Notes: a model not told the origin generated them from the sequence alone. 64,000 nucleotides of DNA from Epiperipatus broadwayi (GCA_028023455.1 JAQFVV010012405.1:12862031-12926030), one strand, 5' to 3'; shown: positions 10,851-23,605, numbered from the stretch's first letter. Made by a program: numbers and translations.

Positions 10851-13280
10851 AAATGTTTATTTTAAAATCTAAAATTGAAATATCACATTTTTAGAGATTA
10901 TGGCTTATTTTAAAATATATCACAAAAGGATTGACTTTCTTCTTGTTGTATTTTATCATTAGATAAAATATATGTGTTGAGATATATTATCTATTATTGG
11001 AATGTTTTTATTTACTATTAAAATAAAAATGACTATTCCTGCTAAAATTTATGTTGTTTTGTTTATATATTTTACTTATTATGACAGATAAAATGAATGT
11101 AAATAGTCAAAATAAGAGTCATAGATCACATGACCCTATTCTCTTAAGCTTGTAAGTTATAAACAATGAGGATTGCCAATTCCTCAACAAGCTTTCTAAT
11201 AAAAAGCTTAGCCAGAGAAAGCATTTAAAATATCTCTGTCAGAAACCCCTCCCCAAACCCTTGAATGGCTTTAAAATTGTGCCAATATTTAATTCAATTG
11301 CCTCATATTTTGATTAATTATTTTGACAATGTGATATTTAAATAATCTGAATATTTTATTAAAATGTTCTACACTTTTATGGAATTATTATTTGAATTAT
11401 AGTGTTGTGGAGAAAGCTTTGGAATCAATGCTTTTAGCACAGAACTTATCAAGTGGTAAAAGGGTTAAAAATATATATTAAATTTAAGTTTATTTATATA
11501 TTTTATTATGCTTATAATATGGTTTGAATATAATTTATGTATAATTTATACTATATGAGTATTGGAGTTCTCAGAGTATTCCTGTTTGCATTGTAATGTA
11601 ATCAAAAGTAATAAGTACATCCAGTGTAAAATTATTTAGAGTGCAAAACAAATGAATGAATTTACCATTGTTGATATGTTTTCTTTCCATCATATGCCTA
11701 ATAATTATTTTATCGTAATATCCTATGTTTTATCAGTTTTTCCATCATATGCTTATTATGTAAGATTGTCACTATTACAGAGTTATTTTCATATATTATT
11801 TAAGTTATGCTTTTTTGAAGTGAAGTATGTTCTAGGTGACATGTAGCTAAATGCTATGCTTTTGCAACTTTTGTGATGGTTTATTCTTACTCAATTTATT
11901 AAGGTTAGCAGCATAGTCATAATTCTTTATTTGCATTTATAGACAAGTATGCACTTTTAGATTATTACATCATTTGCCTATTGTATTTCTTACTGAGAAA
12001 GAAGTCCCTTTTGCATTTGTGCAACATTATTTAATAGAAAAAATAAAATTATATACTGTATATATATTTACTTTTTTAATATATTTACTTATTTAATATT
12101 TGTTTCTAAATAAGTATTTGATGTTTATATTTATGTTATATTTCAATGCAATAGCTTTTTAATAGAAAATTAGTCAAATGAAAATTTATTGATGTCAAGC
12201 ATGCTTCAAAAACTTATTATTTAATGTTATTTTTTAGCAATTGAAAGTTGGTATTTAATATATTAAAAATATTTTTATTATTTGAATCTATTGAACAGAG
12301 AACTCTTTTTCCTAACTAATGATATATATTCTAATGACTTGATATCTATACATATATCAAACCACAAATAAAGTTTTCAGTATATATATGAATTACTCTA
12401 AAACAACATATATTTTATCAGTTTAACCAAAGATTAATTGATATTTGAATGTCAATTAATGACATTTAATTAAAAATGGATCTTGATGATGATGATGATT
12501 AAACTTTCTGTCTCATATAAATACATATATAAGATACACTTGTTATGTTTTCTGGTTACCATATGCCAAATCCTATCTCAGAGTATCTCATTTAATATTT
12601 ATTTATAAGGGTTTATTTGAATGCATGGGGTTTGATATTCACTAATTTACATTTAGGGCATCACTTTCTTCCAAGATAGACTACATAGGAATATTTTACT
12701 TTCTAGATTAGTCATCACAGTTCTTATGGTAACAGCCCTTCTTTGTTTAGCTCAGAATGTGAGTTCGCAGGTTCCATGAACAGTTGATATTCGAGATGGG
12801 ACAACTGAGTGAATGGTGCATGAACAACTAAATAAGTTAAATAATATTATTTATTTTATATAATCTTGATTGATTTAAAAAATTGTCTATAAGCATTATT
12901 ATTTGATTTATTAAAATACTAAATTAATAAACCTTACAAAAAAAATATTGAAAATTAACTATGTAATTTTCCAATTACTTTAATAAAATTCATTAATGAT
13001 AAATAAAATTTAAATTTATGAATTAAAAAAAAAGTACAATTATTAAAATATATGTATGACTTTTATATTTTAAGGCCCCTTACATCTACATATAATGTTA
13101 AATTCTTACTACAGTTTCTGTCGATAAGTTAATAATTTTTCTACCTGTAGATAAGTTTAGGTATGAAATATAACTGATTTTCTATTGTTTGACTGATTAA
13201 TCTATTGTTTATATATGTGTGAAGTATAAATGTAGGCTACTGAAAACAGTTCTCCTAAGGGCAAAAGCTATGATCCAGTA
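10851..13280. other. AT-rich spacer
   Basis: No gene seen. The plus-strand frame at 11652-11846 has no recognisable product. Short (GAT)n and (AT)n tracts are present, for example near 12,485. Nothing else stands out. Confidence 0.55.
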
Positions 13281-13410
13281 ACTCCTCCATGTTTCGGCTT
13301 CCCTTAGCCATTGTCTCAAAGTTGGAAAAGTCACATTGTTTCAGTATTTCCTCCATCTTTGAGCTTCTCTTAGACATTTCCTGAAAGTTGGAAGTAGCAT
13401 TATTTGGGCT
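13281..13410. repeat. Degenerate 66-bp tandem repeat, two copies
   Basis: Two units share CTCCAT, then a GGCTTC/GAGCTTC block, TTAG(C/A)CATT and AAAGTTGGAA at a period of about 66 bases. A weaker third match may follow to about 13,450. Confidence 0.6.
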
Positions 13411-14821
13411 CTGACTAGAGCACTTTGGGTGAGCTTAGCCAATCATGTTTTTTTTTTACTTCAAATATTTTTGACATTCTAACTGGCTTTAAAATCAGTA
13501 GTGAAAAGTCCTATAATTGCCATTTTCTTAGCCAATGTAGAATGATTCTGCAGTTGAAATTCAAGTCTCTCTGTGACCTATTTACTATGTACCTTGACTC
13601 TCCATAGACATTGTTGCTGTTTTTCCTCTTTTTCTTTCTATTTTACATTTTCTCAGCAAGACAATCCTTCCTAAAAAAAACCTTTGCTCATTTATCTTTG
13701 TTTTAAACTTGCTTTTTATTTTCTAATGACTCACTACTAATTGATTTACTGTAATTGTAAGTTGTTGTTTGAATTTAACCTTAATTAAACTTCATCATTA
13801 ATCATGATTAATTCTTTTTTATTATTTTTTTAATAGATTTTAATTTTAATTACATTTTAAATAAAGTTGCAAAATATAATTTTGTTTTATAACTTAGCAA
13901 ATTAAGGATTCATTAAGTTTTACAGATTTTATGAATCTTTTTTTATGAATACATATTTTATTATATTTATTTAACTATAAATATAATTTAAACTATACAT
14001 ATTTAAATAGGTATATGATATCAAGTAAGAGAATTTTTTTATTATTACATTCATTTCTTTTTATTTTACTCAGGAATATTTAAATCATCTCCGTTTTAAT
14101 GTTATCTGATTGATGAGGTTTGTAATGCACAGCTTTATTAGAACTGGCCAAGACCATAACAATACAATATATTTACCAAAATTTGTCTTAAATATATAAA
14201 TTTAGAAGTAACCCTCTTTTTTAGTATGTCTATGCTAAAATGAAGGCTTTTCTTTTGTTTATTTATTTTTGTTTATTAACTTTCTCATATTTGCAAAGTT
14301 GATATTTTATTTTCTAGATGAATTTAATTTTTTGAACTTATGGTTTTAACACAATTTATAAAAAGCATAAAGATATAATGAAGAATGTTTTTTTTTTCAT
14401 TAAAAGTTAAAATGTACAGTAAACAATGGGTTGTTGCAATTGCAAAAAATGTCTGGTAAAATATGAAGAGCATCTTCAATAAAAAAATGTTAATGCCTAT
14501 GTATTAAGATATTGATAGGGGTCTTAGTTTCACTTCATACAATAACTTGGATAAAATAATTGCTTTACATATAATTAATTTAGTAGCAGTAGTTATAACA
14601 CTGTAATAAAATACCCTATCTTTTCAAGAGCAACACAATTTGAGTCTGTCCTATATCTTAATATCTAAATCCAGTTTTGTATTTAAAAAGCTATAAAATA
14701 TGTAAATTGACTTACATAACATTAATAATTAATCCATTCAATAATAATGATAATAATAATAGTATAAAAGGAATGTATATTAATATTATGCACTTCAAAT
14801 GTACTTTTGTTTCAAAATTTA
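13411..14821. other. AT-rich spacer
   Basis: No gene seen. The short frames at 13425-13607 and 14677-14874 are unrecognised, and the second runs into the hammerhead repeat. Confidence 0.55.
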
Positions 14822-14924
14822 CACAGAGGCTAAATTCTCCATACAGTAGCACCACTAAGTGCAAGCTGGAGTAATCAATGGATGCAAGAAAGTTTGTGCA
14901 TAAAATTCCCATCTAGTTCCACTC

Positions 14925-14983
14925 ATACAATATTCTCAGACTAGTTTCTAGCTTGCAGCTTTCATCAGTAAGAAGCTTTAGAT
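14925..14983 (-). ncRNA. Hammerhead ribozyme motif, type I (older copy)
   Basis: On the minus strand: stem I strand TTCTTA, core CTGATGA, stem II AGC/GCT around a TGCAA loop, core GAAA, palindromic stem III CTAG, cleavage triplet GTC, then stem I return TGAGAA. The inner stem I pairs in full (one T-G). Compared with the younger copies (TCCTCA/TGGGGA) the second pair changes from C-G to T-A, and stem II changes from G-C to A-T at its first pair. These are compensatory changes that keep the helices. The outer stem I (ATCTAA/TTGTAT) has one mismatch. Bases 10.1 and 11.1 are both A. Confidence 0.7.
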
Positions 14984-15070
14984 CTGAGAGCACTGCACCT
15001 AGATCTTAGGCTCTAATGCAACCCTCCAGCAGCCACCTTTTACCTTATTAGCTAACTATAAAGCTTTCAG

Positions 15071-15129
15071 ATCCAAGGCTCCTCACTGATGAAAGCCACA
15101 AGCTAGAAACTAGTCTGGTGATATTGGAT
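15071..15129 (+). ncRNA. Hammerhead ribozyme motif, type I (older copy)
   Basis: Outer stem I ATCCAA/TTGGAT is perfect. Inner stem I TCCTCA/TGGTGA has one mismatch and one wobble. The core CTGATGA and GAAA is complete. Stem II is AGC/GCT with a CACAA loop. Stem III is the palindrome CTAG, followed by TC at the predicted cleavage site (after 15,115). It lies in inverted orientation to the motif at 14925-14983. Confidence 0.7.
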
Positions 15130-15238
15130 TAATAGGCACTAGATGGGGATTTTATGCACAAACCTTCTTGCAGCCTTTGATTATTCTGGCTTGCACTTAG
15201 TGGCACTACTGTATGGAGAGTTTAGTCTCTGTGTAAAC

Positions 15239-15881
15239 AGCTTGTGTAAGCATAAAAAATGGTTATCATGTGATGTTTAGTTGTTTCAATATTATTATAA
15301 AAATATTTCTCAAATAACAATTTCAGTACATAAAGATTGATCAAGAATTAATTATAAACTCTAAACAGACAAATAACTTCAAAAGAAAATGGCTCATATA
15401 TATATATATATATAAGGATAAAATAAAAAGTATTTCATAAAACTAGTTTATTTTATTTTATATTGCTAATAAGTCTTTTTTATTATTTTTTTAAAAGATT
15501 TAACTGTTTCTTTTTATAAAATCAAATATTTTTAATTAACTCTTATAAAAATAATATTTTCATTAAATTATACAATAAAAAATCTTTTTTATATGGAATA
15601 ATGATTAATATTACAATTATTAAAATAGAAAGCATTTATCAATTTTATTGATATGAATGACTTGATTTCAAGTAATTAGCCAAATTTCCACGTATTATTA
15701 AATGAGCATTTGAAGATTTCTTTCTCAATAATTAAGAAGCTAATTTTTTTTAAAAAGCTAATATCACCTTAATTACCAATATTTTAAAAAGACGATTATA
15801 TATATAAATAATAATAATAATAATAACAGTAAAGCATACGTGTTAAATATATATATATATATAAACGTATTTTAACATCCT
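15239..15881. other. AT-rich spacer with microsatellites
   Basis: No gene seen. Contains (AT)n near 15,395-15,413, (AAT)n near 15,808-15,825 and (AT)n near 15,847-15,862. Confidence 0.6.
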
Positions 15882-15985
15882 TTTTTCATATGTCATAGAA
15901 TCTGCCGGGAGGCGAACCCGCAATAACCGTCTGCAACCAACTACTTGCTTGCAAGGCGGCTGCGCGGATCTCTCGGCTATTGACT
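15882..15985 (-). repeat. tRNA-derived SINE with a different head and the shared tail
   Basis: On the minus strand there is an A-box-like region near ATAGCCGAGAGATC, an anticodon-like loop CTTGCAAG, a long variable-arm-like insert, and a B box GGGTTCGCCTCCCG. The tail TGACATATGAAAAAAG follows. The long variable region suggests a Leu- or Ser-like ancestor, but the tRNA type is not certain. The tail matches the Gly-headed copies at 10.8 and 54.2 kb. Confidence 0.7.
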
Positions 15986-16379
15986 ATTTTAACATTCCTT
16001 TCTTTACAAATAAATCTAAATTTGCAAATATACATTTTCTTACAATATTAGAAATAGAAAATTAACTATTATATTTAAAAGCCCAAGTCTGTGCACCTTT
16101 ATAATTCATATTATATAGTAATTATGCAGACAATGACAGATGTGTTCCAGCTGAAATATCATATCACGTATAGTGCTAATATTAACAACAACCTGCATGT
16201 ACTTTGATGCAAGATATACGTTTATATATAGACTTCTACACTATAATGGTTAATTAATGTTCATGCTTTATAATTGTGAGAAAATGCAAGTTAGAACACT
16301 ATATGAACATAATATTTTGGAGTCATCTAAGTACACGCTTGTTGTTAATATTAACATTACAGATAACATGAATTTCAAT
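15986..16379. other. AT-rich spacer
   Basis: No gene seen. It may contain more diverged units of the repeat that follows. Confidence 0.5.
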
Positions 16380-16890
16380 TGGATCTTTCCTACCATTGTC
16401 CAAAATAATAAAGGTCATTCAAAAACATAGCAGAAATATTCAGACAACAGTGTTTCCTATAAGATAAACAAAGTCTGTATTAATGACATAGATCAACTGT
16501 TACCTATAAGCATAAAGTTATGCATATTAAAATGCAGACCTAAGTACATGAGAAGAATGAAAGAAGTCATGTCATACCTTAATAACTAATAAGCTAACAT
16601 AATTTCATATTACATATAAAAGTAAGATTAAAACAATAAACACTTTGAAACATTCTTTAACATAACTATATAAGTGGAATCATATGTAAGATGCTAGCTG
16701 AAATTAAAATATAAAGAATACAAATTGCCACTATGCAAAATTTTTCTAATAGTGCTTCCTGTGACACAAACATAAAATCTGAATTATTAGCATAGGTGAA
16801 AGGTCAACTTCTTATCAATAAGGCTTTATCTATAAGCCATAAAATTTGTGTGTATATTGAAATGCAGACTTATATCGACCCTATAATATT
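16380..16890. repeat. Old degenerate tandem repeat, period about 300 bp
   Basis: A block around GTGTTTCCTATAAG...TTATGCATATTAAAATGCAGACC (16,450-16,540) recurs as GTGCTTCCTGTGAC...TGTGTATATTGAAATGCAGACT (16,753-16,870). Identity looks low, and a third unit may extend to 17,200. Confidence 0.4.
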
Positions 16891-17880
16891 AAAATAATAT
16901 GTTTACAGACAAGAAAACATTCAAAATATTTTATAAAATGCAGATGACATGAGACCATTATCTAGAGTATAGACACTGCTTTGAGGTTGAGATTTATTGC
17001 TCAAGTTATTACAGATTACTTAGTACTGTGTAATTTAACATTTATGTATATACATTTGTTATATCATCAAATACTACACATTTGTAGAAGACTAGTCTTT
17101 ATTTATTAAAATCACATAAATAATAATACAAAGTATTAATAACAACATTCTACAAAAGAAAAATACAAAAGTTTGTTAAAATTTCATAAAATGTGGATGA
17201 TGTTGTAGCTGAATGATAACATTAATCATCTGAGATCTCAAACTAAAATAATTAACGAATCTGTAATATTAGTTTATTATTTACAGTTATGTTCTGTAAA
17301 GTATTTTATAATTTATATATCCATAACATACTATGCTACTATAGTGCTACTTTTGAATGTCCACTTCATAAACAATGATATCATAGTCTTTCATATCTTC
17401 TCTAGGGTAAGGTGCTTAATTTAAAGACAATATGCCAAATTGCAAAAAAAAAATATAAAATATGCAATATCTATACCCAGAAGCATAAGCCAAGCTGAAA
17501 TCTTAGTAATGTGTTAAAAGTTAAATAATTATTAGTGTGATATAGTAAAATGGCCAAGGATTTTACAGATATCTGAGAACAGTAATAAGAAATTAGAATA
17601 TAATAACAAATTGCTTAATAAATAAAACTCTGCAACAAATACAAAAAGTTTCTTTATTTTTGGATGTAGGAAGGAGTCTCTCAAAAACATTAACTCTTTA
17701 ACAATTTGACATTTTCTATTGCTTCACCTGGTGAGAGTTTTTAAAATTATTCAATCTTTCACTTCTATATTTTATACTAAAACTCAATAAATTGGATTTG
17801 ATTTCTTATTAACTTAATTTTATAAATGAATTATATTCTAAAACATTACACCCAATCCTTTTAAATATTAAAAAACTGTA
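16891..17880. other. AT-rich spacer
   Basis: No gene seen. Confidence 0.55.
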
Positions 17881-18000
17881 TAAACTTCTTCTTCTTCTTT
17901 TTCTATCTTTTCAAATGTATTATCAAATTTATAAAGTTTTTTGACTTTATAAATTTGATAATACATTTGAAAAGATAGAAAAAGAAGAAGAAGAAGTTTA
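17881..18000. repeat. Perfect inverted repeat, 56-bp arms, 8-nt loop
   Basis: The left arm 17,881-17,936 (begins TAAACTTCTTCTTCTTC, ends ATTTATAAAG) is the exact reverse complement of the right arm 17,945-18,000. The loop is TTTTTTGA. No mismatch was found in 56 pairs. In a region where other inverted repeats have many differences, this indicates a very recent origin or an assembly artefact. No coding content. Confidence 0.9.
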
Positions 18001-18060
18001 TATTGTTATATGGATTTATTATAAGTTTATACAGTTATATGGTTTTATTATTATTATTAT

Positions 18061-18067
18061 ATTTTTT

Positions 18068-18103
<36 letters not shown>

Positions 18104-18117
18104 TTTTTTTTTTTTTC
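18061..18117. repeat. (TTTA)n microsatellite
   Basis: About ten ATTT units followed by a poly-T run, 60 bp downstream of the perfect hairpin. Confidence 0.9.
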
Positions 18118-19385
18118 GTATTTTTTATGGAATTGTATATGAAAGTTTTTAAATATGTATTTTTTGAAATTTGAATATATGAATATGAGAAGTTTTATTG
18201 GTTATTTGAGAAATAATATTAATGATTTATATGTTTTTAGAGATTGTATCAAGTTAATTAATAAATGGATGAAATATAAACTAAAGGTCATAAAATTAAA
18301 CCTAGATATAAAATTTTTAAAAAATTGTATTTTTTATAATGTAGTTCCAAAGTTTTTATGTTTGAGTAAAATTAAAAAGTTGTGAAGTTTTTTGACTTTA
18401 TTAAAAAACTGGCATGTAAATAAGAATAATGTACCATAAACTTCATCAACTAACATGTAAACATTGCTTCAAATAATGAATATACTATTTTTATTTTAAG
18501 CTTTTTTTTAAATGGAAATAAACAATGGTACATTTATGATAAATATATCAAACTCTGCTTTAAAATCTGATATTTACTTTATAATTATTAAAATATTTGA
18601 AAAAATTTTAACATTATGTCAAGGTTGTCAGTTGCTGAAGTTAGTAATATGTTTCATATAAAGCAATGTCAAGAAAAAAAAGAATTCCTTAAAATAAGTT
18701 TTTTTTTCTTTAGAGAGGGTTAAAGTCAAGATGATTGATATTATCCAACTGTCCATAAGATATTCACCTCTTCAAGTTTTTTTACCCAGTTTAAAATCAA
18801 TAAAAGCAATATGGTCAATTTTATGATATTAAAAAAGTCTTACAGTAATACAAATTATGAAAATAGCAAAATTACCTTCTAAAATGGCTGAACTACCACC
18901 CCTTTATTTTTAGGGAAATGTGAGTGATTAAGTTAAAAATAATTTATTGTAATTTTCAAAGTTTAATCAATTGATGAAGCTTTATTCAAAAACAAAACAC
19001 AAATTAAAACTTTATTTTTTTGCTGGTAATTTTTTTCATCTAATAAAAAGATAACTAAAATATATAATCTTTACTATTCATTTAGAAGTATTTGTCTTGA
19101 AATTTTAATATGACTTTTGACATACAGACTATTCAAATTCCATATGAGCTTATAAATTCAACATCCAGCGCTACTCTGAAGTATCACAGAAATTATGAAG
19201 AAAAGGTTAATGAAATGTGAATTTTTAAAAATAACATTAAATCTATCCATCAATTTAATTTTTTTAAATATATAAATCATATTAAAAACAATTGTTTAGA
19301 ATAATTTAATTTGCTTATTCTGAAGGTTTTTAATGTTTTAGTCTTTTTACTGTTACAAATTCTTATTTTCCAAGTGAATTAAAGT
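18118..19385. other. AT-rich spacer
   Basis: No gene seen. The plus-strand frame at 18155-18385 is AT-driven and unrecognised. Confidence 0.55.
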
Positions 19386-20610
19386 TCTAAACTTTTGATT
19401 GGTCAATTATAGTGGAAAACCTAAAATGAATGTTTTGTAACCTATAAGAAAATGTGACTTATGCCATTGACTACTTTCACAATTTACATTCATGTAAAAG
19501 TAAAGAATTTTTATTAAAATCTTAACTATTCTTCTAAAATAATTATATTTTCAGCATATTTTATCAAAATAATTTATAATATTTAAAAAAAATACTAAAA
19601 AATATGCTAAAACATTCATTTTCATTTTGAAAATCAAAATAAAGAACTTGGAGCTATCAAAATTGTTGACAAGCTCTCCCTTTTGTTCAAAATGAGAAAC
19701 AACCAATCAGCACCTTGGAAAGTCTGTTTTATCCTATTGTTACAGCTTTAAATTTAAATATTATTGATTTTTAATTATAAAATACTTCTAGAGAGGGCAG
19801 CATCTTACAGTACCTTTTAAGCTTTAAAGTGAGCATAAATTTGCTATGATAATGTAAAAATTACCAGTTTTATAGCAAATTTGATTATAATTGGAGAACC
19901 CACAGAAAGGTTAATCTTTTCCCTATCAAAATTTCTGGTTGGCTGAGTGAGATAAAACTCTAAACTTTTGATTGGTCAATTACAGAATCAGCAGTAAAAA
20001 TATATACATCTTTTAATATTATATTCATTTTAGTTTTATTTGTAAAAAATAGATTAATAATTTGTCAGATTATGAAAGTCAATGAACATTTTTTCAAAAA
20101 TAAATATCTATTTATAATTATAAAAATATTCAATAGCAGAACACCTAAAAAGAACGTTTGTAACAAATTAGAAACTGCTGCGGATGTCATTGATTTCTTT
20201 TTCAATTTATGTTCATGTAAAAGAAAAGAAATTTTTACTAAAATCTTATTATTTTTTTAAATAATTATATTTTCAGCATATTTTATCAAAATAATGCTGA
20301 TATTTAAATGCAAAATAATTTATAATATATAAAAAAAATACTGAAAAAACACTAAAACATTCATTTTCATTTTGAAAATCAAAACAAAGAAGTTGGAGCA
20401 GTGAAAATTATTGGCAGGTGCTCTTCTTTTGTTTAATATGAGAACCAACCAATCAACAGCTAGGAAAGCCTGCCTTCTCCCATTGTTGTAGCTTTTAATG
20501 TCAATATTATTGATTTTTTACTTGTAAAATAATTTGAGAGAGGGCAGCATCTTATGGTACTTTTTAAGCTTTAAAATCAGCATAAATTCACTATGATAAC
20601 ATAAAAATTG
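19386..20610 (+). repeat. Tandem segmental duplication, two copies of about 450-600 bp
   Basis: Ordered blocks are shared between 19,386-19,870 and 19,960-20,610: CTAAACTTTTGATTGGTCAA, CATGTAAAAG, TTTTCAGCATATTTTATCAA, CATTCATTTTCATTTTGAAA, AACCAATCA, and GAGAGGGCAGCATCTTA. The second copy holds about 150 extra bases between the first two blocks. Both copies carry CCAAT-type motifs, which could be coincidental. No coding potential; the repeat type is unknown. Confidence 0.8.
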
Positions 20611-21789
20611 ATGGTTTTAAAGTGACTTGAAGCTGTGAATGCAGATATGCAGTTGTTTCTCGGAAAGAGTTAAAGTTTAAATACCATATTACAGACCTTA
20701 AATTATATAAGCTAATGGCAATTTCTTGTATTTTATTTGCCAAACACAACCAATTCTATTTTTTCTTTGTGTCAATGTTATTTTCAATAATTTAAAAGAT
20801 ATGTTTATTTAATATATATAAAATATATTTTTATAATTACATAATTTTTTTAAAACTATTTAAATTTGCAACATGGGAAAGAAGAAAAAATTATATTATT
20901 CCAAGTAAACTTCTGATTTCTTATTTCTTTAAATAAATTTATACCTTTTATTATTTATTTCATTTTTTAAATCATATTTGAAAATAACAATTTTGTTAAA
21001 AGAATTTTATTTTAACAAAATCTTTATTCAAATTTAAGGCTATATATATATATAAAATTGCATTTTTGCCAAGTTAGCCTCAATTTGGTTATATTATTTG
21101 CCAAGCAAGAGTTAATTTCTTATGATATTTAGCCAATGACAGAGTGACTGATTCAGAGCTAAAGGAGTTATTCTCAGCTGAATATCCATAATTTCTTTTT
21201 TGTAAAAAACCCATTTAGCTCTGATTAACAGAATACTACTACTGAATTATCTATTTACCCTTAGGGTGTTCAAATATCACCTCCCAAGCCAGTAATATAA
21301 TTACTTTTTATTTGAGCAACAAAGTTCTGATTTGAGTTAAAATTTTTTTCCAGAAATGACATTTTCTACTCAAAAAATATGCTTATGATTTTTTTTATAG
21401 CTTTTCCAGCAACTGTACCTCAATGTCCAGATTTTTGGGAAAATTATTTTTAGGGAGATTCGAATTTGCAGTTTTTATTTTTGTTTTATTAAAAAAATAT
21501 GTTACCTTGAGTGAAATACTATTATTTTGGAAAATTGATATTTATCTTTAAAAAAATTATTTTTAATACATTAAATGATTCAACACCAATAATAAAAATT
21601 GTATTTCAGAACTTCTGCTTTATTTACCATTAGTTTTATCCTAAAGGTATTGTCTATAATACTGACTATCTTTTTTTCTAATCTCCTTCATGCTTCAATA
21701 AATAACTAATTACTTAACAAAAATTTTTTCTTTTTCCTAATTTTATTAGCATAACCTAGTACTGACATATATCTTTATGCATTCATAAT
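20611..21789. other. AT-rich spacer
   Basis: No gene or clear repeat seen. Confidence 0.55.
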
Positions 21790-21794
21790 ACAAC

Positions 21795-22397
21795 TGTTGT
21801 GTTTGGTCTGGAGTACAGACACAACCTACAGAAAATAACACTAGCACCAGTATTATAATTAATATATTTACAAATATATACAATACAGAATAATAAAGTT
21901 CTACTGTGGACTCTTGGATCTGAGTCTTAACAATCTACTGCTTCCAGCTACACCTGGCAGCTTGCCTCACATGTAGGGAGAATGACTTCTGGCTATACCA
22001 GCAGCTTGCTTCAAGTCGGCAGTAGTCTTAGAAGTGTCCAGTCTTTATGTAGACTTGATTAGCAGTGTGGACAAATGGCATATTGCTCATATTGCTATCA
22101 TAAGAATGCTTACTGCTGTTTAGGTTAGCAGGGTTTCTCCTGGAGAATGTGTATCATCTTTGTAGGTTAGACAGACATTCTCTAGACTTTCCTCCAAAAA
22201 GGCTGACCATTTATAGCCAGATACCTGACCTTACTATAGCATTCAGAAATCATCATTGCTTATTGGCCTGTACTAATCATTGGCTACGTGTTTAGCTGTA
22301 TATCAACCTATTGGCCAGCAGCAAACAATGCTTAATCTGATCAGATAAAGAAGCAATCTGGAACAGTTCACTTCTGAGGGAAAGGAGAACTATAACA
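21795..22397. mobile_element. Solo LTR of a retrotransposon, 603 bp
   Basis: Begins TGTTGTGTTTGG and ends AACTATAACA, giving the TG...CA ends and a short terminal inverted repeat (TGTT/AACA) of an LTR. The 5-bp sequence ACAAC flanks it at 21,790-21,794 and 22,398-22,402, the usual target duplication for Ty3/gypsy integrases. The block is clearly less AT-rich than its surroundings and has no coding frame. Transcription direction is not resolved. It probably arose by recombination between two LTRs. Its TGTTGTG start is also seen at the gypsy LTR edge at 1,465, too little to call them the same family. Confidence 0.75.
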
Positions 22398-22402
22398 ACA
22401 AC

Positions 22403-23605
22403 CATAAAAATAAATGAAATGATATCTTAAAGGTTGTAAGGTGTTTTTATTAATTTTGTTTACTTTAATAAGAATAAAAAAAAAGTACTAGATGAATATA
22501 GCATTAATTATTGCCTAAATGATGACAAATAATGTATGTAAACTATGGCTAATTGGTCTTAAAAAATCATCAAATTACTCAGGAGTACATAAAAAAATTT
22601 TAAGTATCAGAAGTGGCAGGGCTGAGCCATAATCAATGTACCTTGAGCTTCAAAATCATTCACTCTCCACTGAGCCCAATCCCACAATGCAACTAATTTT
22701 GTTTAACATAGAATATAAATTTGAGATAAATTTAAATATAAATAAAATACAAGTTGTACTGATAATGAGAAAAAAAATTGTGGATGATAATTGGCAGTCG
22801 GTGTTATAAAGAAGTTAATTTTTTTTAAAAAATTATCAGGAAAATTGTTAATTAACAGTTCAGTAGTGCTAAACACAAGATTATACTGCCACTAATGGTC
22901 CTACAGTTATTTTGACTTTAATTCACTCTCTTGCGGCTATCTTTAGCATTCATTCATTGGTTTTGTATTCATTTAATGATAAAAACTGGAGCTAAATTAA
23001 TATTGATTTATTAATTTTAAAAAACCTTAGAGACAATAACCAACCTGTAACATCACTGATTGATAGTCTCTTAATCTATCCACATGAGAAAACTTAATTC
23101 TTTCAGTGTAAACCCAACCCCCAAATTTTTGAATAGACCCTACCGATGATTTATTTTTATTATGATACCATGTTTGATTATTTTTGTGTGCAATTAAATC
23201 TTTTTTATGTATATGACAAAATTCATTTATAGACTATATTATACATATTTAAGCCTTCTAATAATTAAAATTCTAAAACATGAAAAATTATTTTTTTCAA
23301 ATTGTGAAAATAAGTATCTAACTAAAAGTCTTACCAATAACAAAAGAAAACATTGTTATTGGCTTCATAATATCTATTCAAAAAAGATATGAAAATATTA
23401 GATATTAGAATTTTATGTTATTAAAAATGATATATTTAAAATTGGTTATTATCGAAGAAACAAAAAAATTCTAAAAGTTAATAAATTATTAATTGTTATT
23501 AAAATATTTCACTTACAGTTTTTACAAAAACATTTTTTTTTTTAGCCTCTAATGGCTATTTCTGTGGTAATTTCTAATTTTCATAATATAATTTGTATAC
23601 AAAAA
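22403..23605. other. AT-rich spacer
   Basis: No gene seen. The frame at 23207-23392 is unrecognised. Confidence 0.55.

Larger units (their letters stand above)
14822..15238. repeat. Hammerhead-repeat family, head-to-head pair (older copy)
   Basis: An inverted pair of partial monomers. The minus-oriented part (14,822 to about 15,062) and the plus-oriented part (about 15,063-15,238) share the family's marker blocks: CTCCATACAGTA at one end, TTGTGCATAAAAT.CCCATCTAG, CAGACTAGTTTCT, and on the other strand the same in reverse. The plus part starts at TTTCAGATCCAAGG, just outside the ribozyme stem I. Each half contains one hammerhead motif. Many substitutions separate the two arms and separate them from the 48-50 kb array, so this locus is older. 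Confidence 0.85.
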
